A DNA stretch of 48,118 bases from Holophagaceae bacterium (lineage in GTDB: Bacteria; Acidobacteriota; Holophagae; Holophagales; Holophagaceae), in contig JAFJUR010000002.1 in the NCBI GenBank assembly GCA_017859995.1, positions 1 to 48,118 on the forward strand. The letters are read 5' to 3'. The position numbers and the translations under genes are program-made. Shown here in pieces: positions 8,979 through 16,617 of the stretch (position 1 is its first letter; each line of letters opens with the position of its first letter). The notes under the pieces are model-generated. The model did no database searches and was not told the DNA's origin. It was given only the letters and a program-made list of their open reading frames with translations.

Positions 8979-10499
8979 TCAGGCGGGTTCGGTGAGGCCC
9001 ACGGGCGGCAGGCTGGGCTGCTCGAAGCGGGTGAAGAGGGTCTGGTCCTGCTCGCGGGTGATCCGGCGGACCACGGTGTGCAGCCAGACCAGGCAGACGC
9101 CGGAGAGCAGGGCCAGGAAGACCCACATGGTGGTCCAGAGGCCCGTGGACTTGAGCATGTAGCCGAAGAGGATGGGCCCGGCGAAGCCGCCCAGGCCGCC
9201 GATGACGCCCACGATGCCGCCCACCACGCCCACCTGCTCAGGGAAGTAGTCCGGGATGTAGCGGTACACCGCGGCCTTGCCGATGCCCCACACGATGCCC
9301 AGCAAGAAGACCAGGAAGGTGAAGATCCAGACGTTGGCCTGGAAGAAGACATGGGTGACGCCCGTGGCCAGGAGCTGCTTCTTCTTCACGGTGTCTCCCA
9401 CCTTCACCGCCGGCACCTGCCAGAAGCGGCTCTGGGGCAGCACCATGACGCGCTCGTTCTCGAACTCCGCCTCAGGGGCCTTCTCCCGCAGGGCGTAGGC
9501 CGTGCCGTTGACCACCACCCGACCCGGCCCCACCTCCTGCACCCGGCCACCCGCCTGCGCCAGCACGGCGGGCCCGGGGCTTTCGATGGTCATGCGCGGC
9601 ACCATGAGGGCCACGCAGGCCACCAGGCTGAGGCCGAAGGTCCAATACATGACGGTGCGGGCACCGAAACGGTCGGACATCCACCCGCCCGCGGCGCGGA
9701 TGAGCCCCGAAGGCAGGCTGAACAGGGCCGCCAGGAGACCAGCCATCGCGAGGCTCATGCCGTAGACGCCGACGTAGTAGGGGATGAGCCACTGGGCCAG
9801 GGCGACGAAGCACCCGAACACCAGGAAGTAGTAGAGGCCAAAGCGCCACACGCGCACATGGCGCAGCGGGCTCAGCAGCTCGCCGAGGCGCTTGCCCTTG
9901 GCGCTGGCCACCCGCCGCTCGTGGGTCAGCAGGTAGAAGGCGAGGGCCATCCCGACCAGCAGCACCGCGTAGAGCCGGGGCAGCATCCGCCAGCCCTCCA
10001 GGTTCGCGCCACCCGCGCTGAAGTGCTTGAGGAGCAGGGGGGCGCCCATGCTGGTGAGGGCGGACCCGGCATTGCCCGCGCCGAAGATGCCGAGGGCCGT
10101 GCCCTGGCGCTCCTTGCTGAACCACACGCTGGAATAGGCGATGCCCACGGCGAAGGCCGCGCCGGACAGGCCGAAGCCCAGGGAACCCAGCAGGAAGCCC
10201 TGGTAGGTGGTGACGGAACCCAGCAGCCAGGTGGGGATGGCGCTGAGCAGGAGCAGCAGGCTGTAGACCGTCCGCCCGCCGAAGCGGTCCGTCAGGAGGC
10301 CCACGGGCAGGCGCATGAGAGAGCCCGTGAGCACGGGGATGCCGATGAGCCAGCCCACCTGGCCCGTGTCCCAATGGAACACGCCGTTCTCCACCAGGAA
10401 GGTGACCAGCACGCCGTTCAGCGTCCACACCGCGAAGCAGAGGGTGAAGGCCAGTGTGCTCATGGCCAGGGCCGTGCGGGCTTGGGCCTGTTCAGACAT
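8979..10499 (-). CDS. narK: NarK-family nitrate/nitrite MFS transporter with extra loop domain (first of pair)
   Basis: A 506-residue MFS protein with the NNP-type opening FAVWTLNGVLVTFLVENGVF and the loop LPVGLLTDRFGGR. Between later membrane segments (about residues 300-380) it carries a roughly 70-residue non-membrane insert rich in beta-type sequence, including VVVNGTAYAL and VKVGDTVKKKQLLATG, the latter resembling a lipoyl or barrel-sandwich turn. The track start is 37 codons upstream; ATG at 10499 (MSEQAQARTAL) is chosen because membrane segment 1 follows directly. It is preceded by a 110-base gap holding a strong hairpin, so the two carriers may be controlled apart from the reductase genes. 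A nitrate or nitrite role rests on family and context. Confidence 0.87.
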   Translation of the reverse strand: MSEQAQARTALAMSTLAFTLCFAVWTLNGVLVTFLVENGVFHWDTGQVGWLIGIPVLTGSLMRLPVGLLTDRFGGRTVYSLLLLLSAIPTWLLGSVTTYQGFLLGSLGFGLSGAAFAVGIAYSSVWFSKERQGTALGIFGAGNAGSALTSMGAPLLLKHFSAGGANLEGWRMLPRLYAVLLVGMALAFYLLTHERRVASAKGKRLGELLSPLRHVRVWRFGLYYFLVFGCFVALAQWLIPYYVGVYGMSLAMAGLLAALFSLPSGLIRAAGGWMSDRFGARTVMYWTFGLSLVACVALMVPRMTIESPGPAVLAQAGGRVQEVGPGRVVVNGTAYALREKAPEAEFENERVMVLPQSRFWQVPAVKVGDTVKKKQLLATGVTHVFFQANVWIFTFLVFLLGIVWGIGKAAVYRYIPDYFPEQVGVVGGIVGVIGGLGGFAGPILFGYMLKSTGLWTTMWVFLALLSGVCLVWLHTVVRRITREQDQTLFTRFEQPSLPPVGLTEPA

Positions 10500-10573
10500 G
10501 GAGGCTCCCGGAGGTGGGGAAGGAGGAATGGGCCGGCGGGGGGGATAAAAAAGAAATAGCAGTCTTAAATAGG

Positions 10574-10601
10574 GCCACGCCCGCCCTGGGACGGGCGTGG
10601 C
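10574..10601 (-). terminator. Intra-operon hairpin between reductase genes and narK pair
   Basis: A perfect 10-bp stem GCCACGCCCG / CGGGCGTGGC with an 8-base loop, sitting right after the 70-residue gene. On the minus strand an AT-rich stretch follows (CCTATTTAAGACTGCTATTTCTTTTTTATC), but the T-run is about 20 bases away. It may be a partial terminator, an mRNA end protector or an attenuator; a second promoter may lie in the AT-rich part. Confidence 0.5.
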
Positions 10602-10609
10602 GCGAGGCA

Positions 10610-10822
10610 TCAGTCCTTCCGGCGGTGTTGCACGGTGCTGCGGAAGGCGAGGAACAGCGCGATCCCCGTGAGGGCCAGGGACACCCCGAAGGCGCCCGGC
10701 AGGACGCCGCGCTGGCCGTCGAGGACCGCGCCCAGCACGGTCTCGAAGAGGTAGAGCTGGATTACCAGCAGCACGAGGATGACGCCCAGCGCGGCCGGGG
10801 AGATGCGGACCGAAGCGCTCAC
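10610..10822 (-). CDS. Small two-TM membrane protein of the nitrate module
   Basis: A 70-residue protein with two hydrophobic segments (about 10-33 and 42-62) and a basic C-terminus (STVQHRRKD). I do not recognise a named family with certainty. Its start overlaps the end of the Rieske gene by four bases (10819-10822), so it is translationally coupled to it. Its position suggests a small membrane partner or anchor for the Rieske or heme-b-like subunits, which is inference only. Confidence 0.7.
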   Translation of the reverse strand: MSASVRISPAALGVILVLLVIQLYLFETVLGAVLDGQRGVLPGAFGVSLALTGIALFLAFRSTVQHRRKD

Positions 10823-11394
10823 GCCTTCACCTCCGCCGGGTCTTGACCCGCTTGGTCCCTGGGACAGGCCGCCCGCTGTCCTGGGGGCTCCAGCGTGGGC
10901 TTGGGCAGCTCACCCACGGCCCAGAGGCTGCCGTCGGAGCGCTCCTCCAGGGCGATGGCGGCCAAGGGCCGGCTGGGCGGGCCCTGCACGGGAAATCCCC
11001 GGTCGGTCTCGAAGAAGCCCAGGTGGCACGGGCATTCCAGACGATCGGCCTTGAAGCGGACGGCACAGCCCAGGTGAGTGCAGATCTGCCGATAGGCCTT
11101 CAGCTCGCCCTTGCCGGTGCGGAGCAGGATGCAGGCGTCGTGGGCATCCCGGAACTTGAAGAGGCGGCTTTCGCCGGGCTTCAGGTCCGCGGCCATGCCT
11201 ACAGCCACGGGGTGCTCCACCGGGCCGGGCTCCGGATCGGAGGCCCCTTCGAGGGGCGCCTTCCGCAGCCAGAGGAAGCCGATGCCCGTGGTGAAGCCCG
11301 CGCTCACCAGGGCGAGGAACCGGGCGAACTCCCGACGGGAGAAGTGGCCCTCTTCGGCGAGCTCGAGGGGAAAGGCGCGGCGCCACCAGGTCAT
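10819..11394 (-). CDS. Rieske [2Fe-2S] protein
   Basis: A 191-residue Rieske protein, a one-electron carrier with a His/Cys-ligated [2Fe-2S] cluster. Box 1 is CTHLGC (C105, H107, C110) and box 2 is CPCHLG (C121, C123, H124). Both the ligands and the disulfide pair typical of bc1-type high-potential Rieske proteins are present. The N-terminus has SRREFARFL followed by one hydrophobic segment (about 27-43), like the Tat-dependent anchors of bc-complex Rieske subunits. GGAGG lies six bases upstream, and the start overlaps the previous stop in a TGATG. Its place in a reductase operon suggests quinol oxidation or electron transfer to the molybdoenzyme. Haloarchaeal nar operons encode a comparable Rieske/cytochrome b pair. 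Confidence 0.88.
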   Translation of the reverse strand: MTWWRRAFPLELAEEGHFSRREFARFLALVSAGFTTGIGFLWLRKAPLEGASDPEPGPVEHPVAVGMAADLKPGESRLFKFRDAHDACILLRTGKGELKAYRQICTHLGCAVRFKADRLECPCHLGFFETDRGFPVQGPPSRPLAAIALEERSDGSLWAVGELPKPTLEPPGQRAACPRDQAGQDPAEVKA

Positions 11395-11993
11395 CAGAGG
11401 CCTCCGGACGGGAACATCGAGTCGTCAATGAGCAGGGCCGCGTCCAGATGCAGAGGCGTTTCCGGATCGGGCACCATGATGGCGTTCTTGGTCTTGACCC
11501 GCACGGCGCCGATGAGGAAGTCGCGCAGGGGCTTGTTCTTGCGCATGCCGGCCACTTCGTCTTTCCGCACGAAGAGCAGGGCCTGGCTGGGGCAGACGGT
11601 GGCGCACATGGGCTTGTGGCCCACCGAGGTGCGGTCGTAGCAGAGGTCGCACTTGAGCATCTGCTCCAGGCCCGAGAACACGATGGGCACGCCGAAGGGG
11701 CAGCTCAGCTCGCAGTTCTGGCAGCCGATGCAGCGGGGCTTCTGGGCTGCGTGAACCACGCCGTCCTCGCTGCGCTTGATGGCGTCGGAGGGGCACACCT
11801 GGGCGCAGATGGGATCCTCGCAGTGCATGCACACGGTGGGCACGGTCTGGGGGCTGTTGTAGCGGTCGATCTCGTCGAGATGGATCATGGACCGGCCCCG
11901 GTGCGTGCCGCACTCCGCGCAGGCGCCGACGCAGGAACGGCAGCCGATGCAGCGCTGGGGATCGATAAAAAATCCGTAGTCCTGGGGCACCAT
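11394..11993 (-). CDS. 4Fe-4S dicluster-type electron transfer subunit (NrfC/DmsB-like)
   Basis: A 199-residue ferredoxin-type beta subunit with four cysteine groups: CIGCRSCVGAC, CMHCEDPICAQVCP, CIGCQNCELSCP and CDLC...CATVCP. Each can bind a [4Fe-4S] cluster, so it can act as an electron wire feeding the molybdopterin subunit. It has no signal peptide, which suggests a cytoplasmic location. The track ORF begins far upstream inside the reductase; ATG at 11993 overlaps that gene's stop (TGATG) and starts the conserved region at DYGFFIDPQRCIGC. Pairing with a NasA-type reductase is unusual, because assimilatory NasA enzymes generally use flavoprotein or ferredoxin partners. Confidence 0.88.
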   Translation of the reverse strand: MVPQDYGFFIDPQRCIGCRSCVGACAECGTHRGRSMIHLDEIDRYNSPQTVPTVCMHCEDPICAQVCPSDAIKRSEDGVVHAAQKPRCIGCQNCELSCPFGVPIVFSGLEQMLKCDLCYDRTSVGHKPMCATVCPSQALLFVRKDEVAGMRKNKPLRDFLIGAVRVKTKNAIMVPDPETPLHLDAALLIDDSMFPSGGL

Positions 11994-14254
11994 CAGAACA
12001 CCTGCTCGGGCATGTCGGTCTGGTTGCTGCGGGCCTCGAAGGCCATGCGCTGCAACTCGGCCAGCTCGGGTGAAAACTGATCCTTGGTGGTCTTCCGCAG
12101 CCGCACCGCGCTCACCTTGAACTCGGGGATCTTGGAGACAGGATCCAGGTGCCGGCCCGTCAACCGGTTGGCCGACAGGGCGCCGGCCCAGTGGTAGGGA
12201 ATGAACACGGTGTCCGGGCGGATGCTCTTCACCACCCGGGCCGGCAGCACCATGGCGCCGCGCCGCGAGGTGATCTCCACCGCGTCGCCCTCCTGCAGGC
12301 CATACCGCTCCGCCAGGCGGGGGTGGATCTCCAGGTAGGGGTGGGGGCACTGCTCCACCAGGAAGCCGATGCGGCGGGTCTGGGTGCCGCTCAGGTAGTG
12401 GAAGACCACGCGGCCCGTGGTGAGCCAGATGGGGAACTCGTCATCCACCACCTCTGCCGGCGGACGGTACGGGGTGGGATTGAACCTCGCCTTGCCGTCG
12501 GGGTGGAAGAACCTCCCGCCCTCGAAGAGCCGCGGCGTGCCGGGATGGTCGTCCGTGGGGCAGGGCCAGAAGACGCCCATCTGCTGCTCGATCTTCGCGT
12601 AGCTGATGCCGGCGTAGTCCGCGGTGCCGCCCTTGGAGGCCACCCGCAGCTCGTTGAAGATGTCCTCGGGCTTCTGGAAGTGGTCGAAGTACTTGCCCCG
12701 GCCCAGGCGGTGGGCGAGCTCCACCATGATCTGCCAGTCCGGCCGGGCGTCCCCGGGGCAGTCCACGGCCTTGTTGATCTTGATGACGCGCCCCTCGGCG
12801 CTGGTGGAGGTGCCCTCGTCCTCCTCGTGCAGGGCGGAGGGCAGCACGATGTCGGCGTGCTGGGCGCTCTCGCTGAGGAAGAAGTCCAGGCAGACGAAGA
12901 ACTCGAGCTTGCTGAGGGCTTCCCGGGTGAACTGCGTGTCAGGCAGCGACACCAGGGGATTGAAGCAGAGCAGGAGGAGTCCCTTGATCTCGCCGGCGTG
13001 GATGGCGTTCATGATTTCCTGGGCGCTCTGGCCCACGCCCGGCAGCTCCTCGTCGGTGCAGCCCCAGACGCTGCAGATGTACTTCCGGTGCTCGGGGTTG
13101 CTGATGTCGCGGTTGCCCGGCAGCTGGTCGCACTTATGCCCGTGCTCCCGGCCGCCCTGGCCGTTGCCCTGGCCCGTGATGGTGGCGTATCCGCAGCCGG
13201 GGCGCCCGATGCGGCCCGTGGCGAGCACCATGTTGATGCAGCCGAGGACGTTGTCGACGCCCTTGGTCTGGTGCTCGATGCCCCGCGCGTGCAGGAGGAA
13301 GCTGGTCCGGGCCTCGCCCCACATGCGGGCAGCCTTCTCGATGGCGTCCACCGGCAGCCCCGTGATGCGGCTGGTCCATTCGGGCGTGCAGTCCTTCACC
13401 GCCTCCAGGGTCTGCTCGAAGCCGCTGGTGTGCTCGTTGACGAAGTCCCAGTCGATGAGGTTCCACCGGTGGAGGAGGTGCAGGATCCCGTTGGTGAGGG
13501 CCGAATCGGTGCCGGGCTTCAGGGGCAGCACCAGGTCGGCGGTGCGGGCCAGGGGCGTGATGCGGGGATCCACCACGATGAGCAGCGCGCCGCGATCCCG
13601 GGCCCGCCAGATGTAGTCGGTGGTGATGGGCGAGCATTCCGCCACGTTGGACCCGGCCACCCAGATGACGTCGGCCAGCTCGATGTCCGCCCAGGAGTTG
13701 GCGGCCCGGTCGACGCCGAAGGCCTTCTTGTTGCCCGCCCCCGCGCTCACCATGCAGAGGCGGCCGTTGTAGTCGAGGTTCTTCGTCTGCAGGCCCAGGC
13801 GCGCGAACTTGCCCGCGAGGTAGCTCTTCTCGTTGGTCAGCGAGACGCCGGACAGCACCGCGAAGGCATCCTTGCCATGGGCTGCCTGGATGCGCTGGAT
13901 CTCCGCGGCGGTGCGGTCCATGGCCTCGTTCCAGTCCATGGGCTCGAAGCCGTGTTCCGTGCGCTTCATGGCCCGGGTCAGGCGGTCCGGGTGGTTGCCC
14001 TGGAGGTAGCGCTTCACGCCCTTGGGGCAGAGCTTTCCCTGGTTGAAGGGGAAGGCCTCCCAGGGATCGAAGCCGATCACCTTGTTGTCCTTCACCTTCA
14101 GCTTGATGCCGCACTGCTGGCCGCAGAAGCAGCAGTGGGTCTCGACGATCTTGTCGGGCGTGGGATCGGACAGCCAGCCCCCCGGCGGGGCGAGGTTCAG
14201 ATGGGGGCCGAACTGGGCGCGGAGCTGGTCCTGGGAAAGAGGAAGAACGCTCAT
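11993..14254 (-). CDS. NasA/NarB-type molybdopterin oxidoreductase (probable nitrate reductase catalytic subunit)
   Basis: A 753-residue Mo-bisMGD enzyme. An N-terminal [4Fe-4S] site is formed by C41, C44, C48 and C76 (CCFCGQQC ... KLCPKG). The probable molybdenum ligand is C167 in [10 protein letters not shown], matching the NasA/NapA position. [12 protein letters not shown] and DQLPGNRD are typical of the NasA/NarB branch. A C-terminal molybdopterin-binding domain follows (RTGFL-like region, [14 protein letters not shown]). There is no Tat signal, so it should act in the cytoplasm. GAGG five bases upstream supports the ATG. The two NarK genes and mobB nearby make nitrate the most likely substrate. 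Its Fe-S, Rieske and membrane partners suggest membrane-linked electron supply. Another oxyanion cannot be excluded. Confidence 0.87.
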   Translation of the reverse strand: MSVLPLSQDQLRAQFGPHLNLAPPGGWLSDPTPDKIVETHCCFCGQQCGIKLKVKDNKVIGFDPWEAFPFNQGKLCPKGVKRYLQGNHPDRLTRAMKRTEHGFEPMDWNEAMDRTAAEIQRIQAAHGKDAFAVLSGVSLTNEKSYLAGKFARLGLQTKNLDYNGRLCMVSAGAGNKKAFGVDRAANSWADIELADVIWVAGSNVAECSPITTDYIWRARDRGALLIVVDPRITPLARTADLVLPLKPGTDSALTNGILHLLHRWNLIDWDFVNEHTSGFEQTLEAVKDCTPEWTSRITGLPVDAIEKAARMWGEARTSFLLHARGIEHQTKGVDNVLGCINMVLATGRIGRPGCGYATITGQGNGQGGREHGHKCDQLPGNRDISNPEHRKYICSVWGCTDEELPGVGQSAQEIMNAIHAGEIKGLLLLCFNPLVSLPDTQFTREALSKLEFFVCLDFFLSESAQHADIVLPSALHEEDEGTSTSAEGRVIKINKAVDCPGDARPDWQIMVELAHRLGRGKYFDHFQKPEDIFNELRVASKGGTADYAGISYAKIEQQMGVFWPCPTDDHPGTPRLFEGGRFFHPDGKARFNPTPYRPPAEVVDDEFPIWLTTGRVVFHYLSGTQTRRIGFLVEQCPHPYLEIHPRLAERYGLQEGDAVEITSRRGAMVLPARVVKSIRPDTVFIPYHWAGALSANRLTGRHLDPVSKIPEFKVSAVRLRKTTKDQFSPELAELQRMAFEARSNQTDMPEQVF

Positions 14255-14261
14255 GGATACC

Positions 14262-15374
14262 TCAGGACTTTAGGCTGGTGGTGTCGGGGATGGGTTCGGC
14301 GTGCACGGGGATCGTGGCGAAGGGATCGAAGGCCCCGTGCAGGCGGGCGCCCTGGGCTTTCGCCACCAGGCGGCGCTTGCAGCGCGGGCAGAGGTCGAGG
14401 TGATGGATCCCCTCGCCATGCCTCGCGCCGTCCAGGTCGAGTTCCTTCCACAGCGCGATCAGGTCGCGGCGCTGGTTCATGCGGATGAAGCGGTCGCCGC
14501 AGCCCTTGCAGGAGAACCGACCTTCGGACTCACCGTCGGCCTTGTAGAGGGAGACGCCGACCTGGGCGGGCCGCTGGATGACGTGGAACAGCTTGCCGAA
14601 GGGCAGGCCCAGCAGCAGCAGGATCACGGTCAGCTCGTGCAGGAAGGCGAGCGTGGCGAAGTTGCGGCCCTGAAGCCACTTCTCCGAAGCGGTGAGCATG
14701 AGGCCGGTCATGCTCACGGCGATGAGCAGCACGAGGGGCAGCAGGTCGAGGTCGAAGCGCTGGGTGGCCGTGTCCCCTTCATCTTGCTTGCGGCGGATGA
14801 GGCTGAGCACGCAGCCGGCGATCACCATGACGGCGGCCAGGTCCAGCACATGGAAGCTCATGAACGCCGCGAAACTGTCCAGGGGGAAGCTGCCCGCGGG
14901 AAAGCCGAAGAGCCAAGCCTGGTAGCGCGTGGCGTCCAGCCCTTCGCTGGTGAACCGCACCCATCCGAACACCAGGGGGATGGTCACCGCGAAACCCAGC
15001 ATGCAGCCCCAGGCGAGGAGCGCGTGGGCCCCCCAGCGGCGCAGCGAGCGCTTTTCGATGAACCGCTGGAGGAACATCTGGTCGAGCGCCAGCACAGCCA
15101 TGTTCGGCAGGGCGCTGAAGACCTTGACGGAAAGGAGGGTGCGGACCGTGTGCCGGAAGTACATCCGGGTGGCGGGCCGCTCGATCCAGGTGAAATACCG
15201 ATAGGCGACCCCGAAACCCGCGAAGAGGGTCGCCAGGAGGTAGCCGAGCAGGGCAGGATCGAGCCAGCGCCCGCCCCGGCTGCCCAGGGCCACGACTCCG
15301 CAGAGGGCCAGGGTCGCGAGGGCGGCCCGGATCAGGGGGCGGGGTTCGAGGTCGAGACGGCCTGACAGGGACAT
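14262..15374 (-). CDS. Membrane subunit of the nitrate module (heme-b-like) with C-terminal Cys4 ribbon
   Basis: A 370-residue protein with about six or seven membrane segments. Histidines H75, H175, H246 and H264 lie in or next to membrane segments; [21 protein letters not shown] places two of them in one helix region, a pattern seen in NarI/DsrM-like heme-b quinol oxidases. The C-terminal soluble part has CKGC (C289, C292) and CPRC (C329, C332), a rubredoxin- or zinc-ribbon-like pair. The track start is 24 codons upstream; ATG at 15374 has TGGAG six bases away. It is the first structural gene of the reductase operon, seven bases before the catalytic gene. It is likely the quinol-interacting anchor; heme content is inferred. 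Confidence 0.72.
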   Translation of the reverse strand: MSLSGRLDLEPRPLIRAALATLALCGVVALGSRGGRWLDPALLGYLLATLFAGFGVAYRYFTWIERPATRMYFRHTVRTLLSVKVFSALPNMAVLALDQMFLQRFIEKRSLRRWGAHALLAWGCMLGFAVTIPLVFGWVRFTSEGLDATRYQAWLFGFPAGSFPLDSFAAFMSFHVLDLAAVMVIAGCVLSLIRRKQDEGDTATQRFDLDLLPLVLLIAVSMTGLMLTASEKWLQGRNFATLAFLHELTVILLLLGLPFGKLFHVIQRPAQVGVSLYKADGESEGRFSCKGCGDRFIRMNQRRDLIALWKELDLDGARHGEGIHHLDLCPRCKRRLVAKAQGARLHGAFDPFATIPVHAEPIPDTTSLKS

Positions 15375-15429
15375 GGGGTGCTCCAGGGGGCCCAGCGTTG
15401 ACCGGAACGGGACCCATAAGGTGGCTTTA

Positions 15430-15888
15430 TCAATGGGGATGAGCAAGGCCTTTGAGACGCAATCTTTGTTCGGATTGCCTCATGTGGCGCAGGTCCATCA
15501 GTTGCAGATCACGAATCGTGGCTTCCGTCATGGAGGAGGCCACCTGGGATTTCACGGCGGTCCAGGCCTCGTGGAGCGGGCAGGGATGCTCGCTGCTGCA
15601 GACCGGGAACCCCATGACGCAGCCATCCAGGGATTTCGGACCTTCGATGGCCACAACCACCTCGCCTACGGTGATGCGGTGCGCCGGGCGGCTCAGGCGG
15701 AACCCGCCCTTGGGACCCCGCACCGATTCGAGGAGGGACGCCTGGGCCAAGGATTGCAGGATCTTGGCGAGGTAGGGTGCGGGAAGGTCCAGCTGGGCCG
15801 CCAGATCTTTGGACAGGCAATGGCTTCCGTCCTCGGGCAGGGCGGCTAGGGCACGGAGGGCATAGCCCGTGGCGGTGTGGAACAACAT
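15430..15888 (-). CDS. Rrf2-family transcription regulator (NsrR/IscR-like)
   Basis: A 152-residue Rrf2 winged-helix regulator. The recognition region includes LDLPAPYLAKILQSLAQASLLESVRGPKGGF, a strong family signature. Three cysteines, C90, C97 and C103 (GCVMGFPVCSSEHPC), match the Fe-S ligand cluster of NsrR and IscR, so it may sense nitric oxide, oxygen or Fe-S status. It lies 55 bases upstream of the nitrate operon on the same strand, which suggests it controls, and may be co-transcribed with, the reductase genes. A good -10 box precedes it. Nitric oxide sensing (NsrR) would suit a nitrate-respiring cell, but family spacing alone does not prove it. Confidence 0.87.
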   Translation of the reverse strand: MLFHTATGYALRALAALPEDGSHCLSKDLAAQLDLPAPYLAKILQSLAQASLLESVRGPKGGFRLSRPAHRITVGEVVVAIEGPKSLDGCVMGFPVCSSEHPCPLHEAWTAVKSQVASSMTEATIRDLQLMDLRHMRQSEQRLRLKGLAHPH

Positions 15889-15907
15889 TCAGGAGTCCTT
15901 GCTCTGA

Positions 15908-15936
15908 ATTATAGGTACACCAGGACCAGCGCAATC
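15908..15936 (-). promoter_or_regulatory. Candidate promoter of the Rrf2 gene / nitrate module
   Basis: A consensus TATAAT -10 box (complement of 15908-15913) stands 20 bases before the Rrf2 start. The -35 region 17 bases further (GATTGC) is weak, which would fit a promoter repressed or activated by a bound regulator. Confidence 0.45.
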
Positions 15937-15984
15937 GTCCACTGGGCTGTGACCGGCGTCATAGCGTTTCTTGGAACAATGCGT

Positions 15985-16488
15985 TCAGGGCCGCCCCAGG
16001 CCCATGCGAGCAAGGATGAATCCGGCGATGGCGGCGGGATCATTCAGGTCCAGCCGCGGGATCGCGAGGCCGGGCAGGGGGCGATCGCTCGCCACGGCCA
16101 CGATCTCCGGGTCGTCATGGCAGAGCAGGGGCTTGCCCTCGGACTCGCGGTGGATCTCCAGCTTGGGATGGGAATGGGTCTTGAATCCCTCGATGAGCAG
16201 CAGGTCCACGGGGGTCATGCGCTCGATGAGGGATTCAATGCTGGGCTCGGCCTCCTCCCGGGATTCGTGCATGAGCACCCAGCGTGAGGAGGTCACGACC
16301 AGCACCTCCGAGGCACCCGCCTCGCGATGCCTGAAGGAATCCTTGCCGGGGGTATCCAGGTCGAACCGGTGGTGCGCGTGCTTCATGGTGGACACCTGAA
16401 CCCCCGCAGCCTTCAGGAGCGGCAGCACCGCCACCAGCAGGCTCGTCTTTCCGCTGCCGCTCCAGCCCACGATCCCCATGACCTTCAT
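15985..16488 (-). CDS. mobB: Molybdopterin-guanine dinucleotide biosynthesis protein MobB
   Basis: A 167-residue P-loop GTP-binding protein. GWSGSGKTS (residues 8-16) is the Walker A motif. STMKHAHH and DLLLIEGFKTHSHPK are typical MobB segments. MobB assists MobA in making the bis-MGD form of the molybdenum cofactor, which the adjacent NasA-type reductase needs. AGGAGG precedes the ATG. The gene is 96 bases upstream of the Rrf2 regulator on the same strand, so cofactor maturation and reductase sit together. Confidence 0.92.
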   Translation of the reverse strand: MKVMGIVGWSGSGKTSLLVAVLPLLKAAGVQVSTMKHAHHRFDLDTPGKDSFRHREAGASEVLVVTSSRWVLMHESREEAEPSIESLIERMTPVDLLLIEGFKTHSHPKLEIHRESEGKPLLCHDDPEIVAVASDRPLPGLAIPRLDLNDPAAIAGFILARMGLGRP

Positions 16489-16513
16489 CCCGCCTCCTGC
16501 CGACCGGAATGTG

Positions 16514-16532
16514 GGCGGGGTGTGACCCCGCC
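16514..16532. terminator. Hairpin between the DUF3857 gene and mobB
   Basis: A perfect 8-bp stem GGCGGGGT-gtg-ACCCCGCC in the 129-base gap upstream of mobB. No U-tract follows on either strand, so it may be a Rho-assisted end or a leader structure in the mobB mRNA. Confidence 0.35.
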
Positions 16533-16560
16533 TGTCCAGGCATTCATGATCGTGGGTGAT

Positions 16561-16589
16561 ATTCCAGGCTATCCAGTCTTTTATGTCAT
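16561..16589 (-). promoter_or_regulatory. Candidate mobB promoter
   Basis: On the minus strand ATGACA and TGGAAT are separated by 17 bases, 72 bases before the mobB start and upstream of the hairpin. Confidence 0.35.
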
Positions 16590-16617
16590 TCCCGGGCCGC
16601 GGATGGAATCCCGGGGG

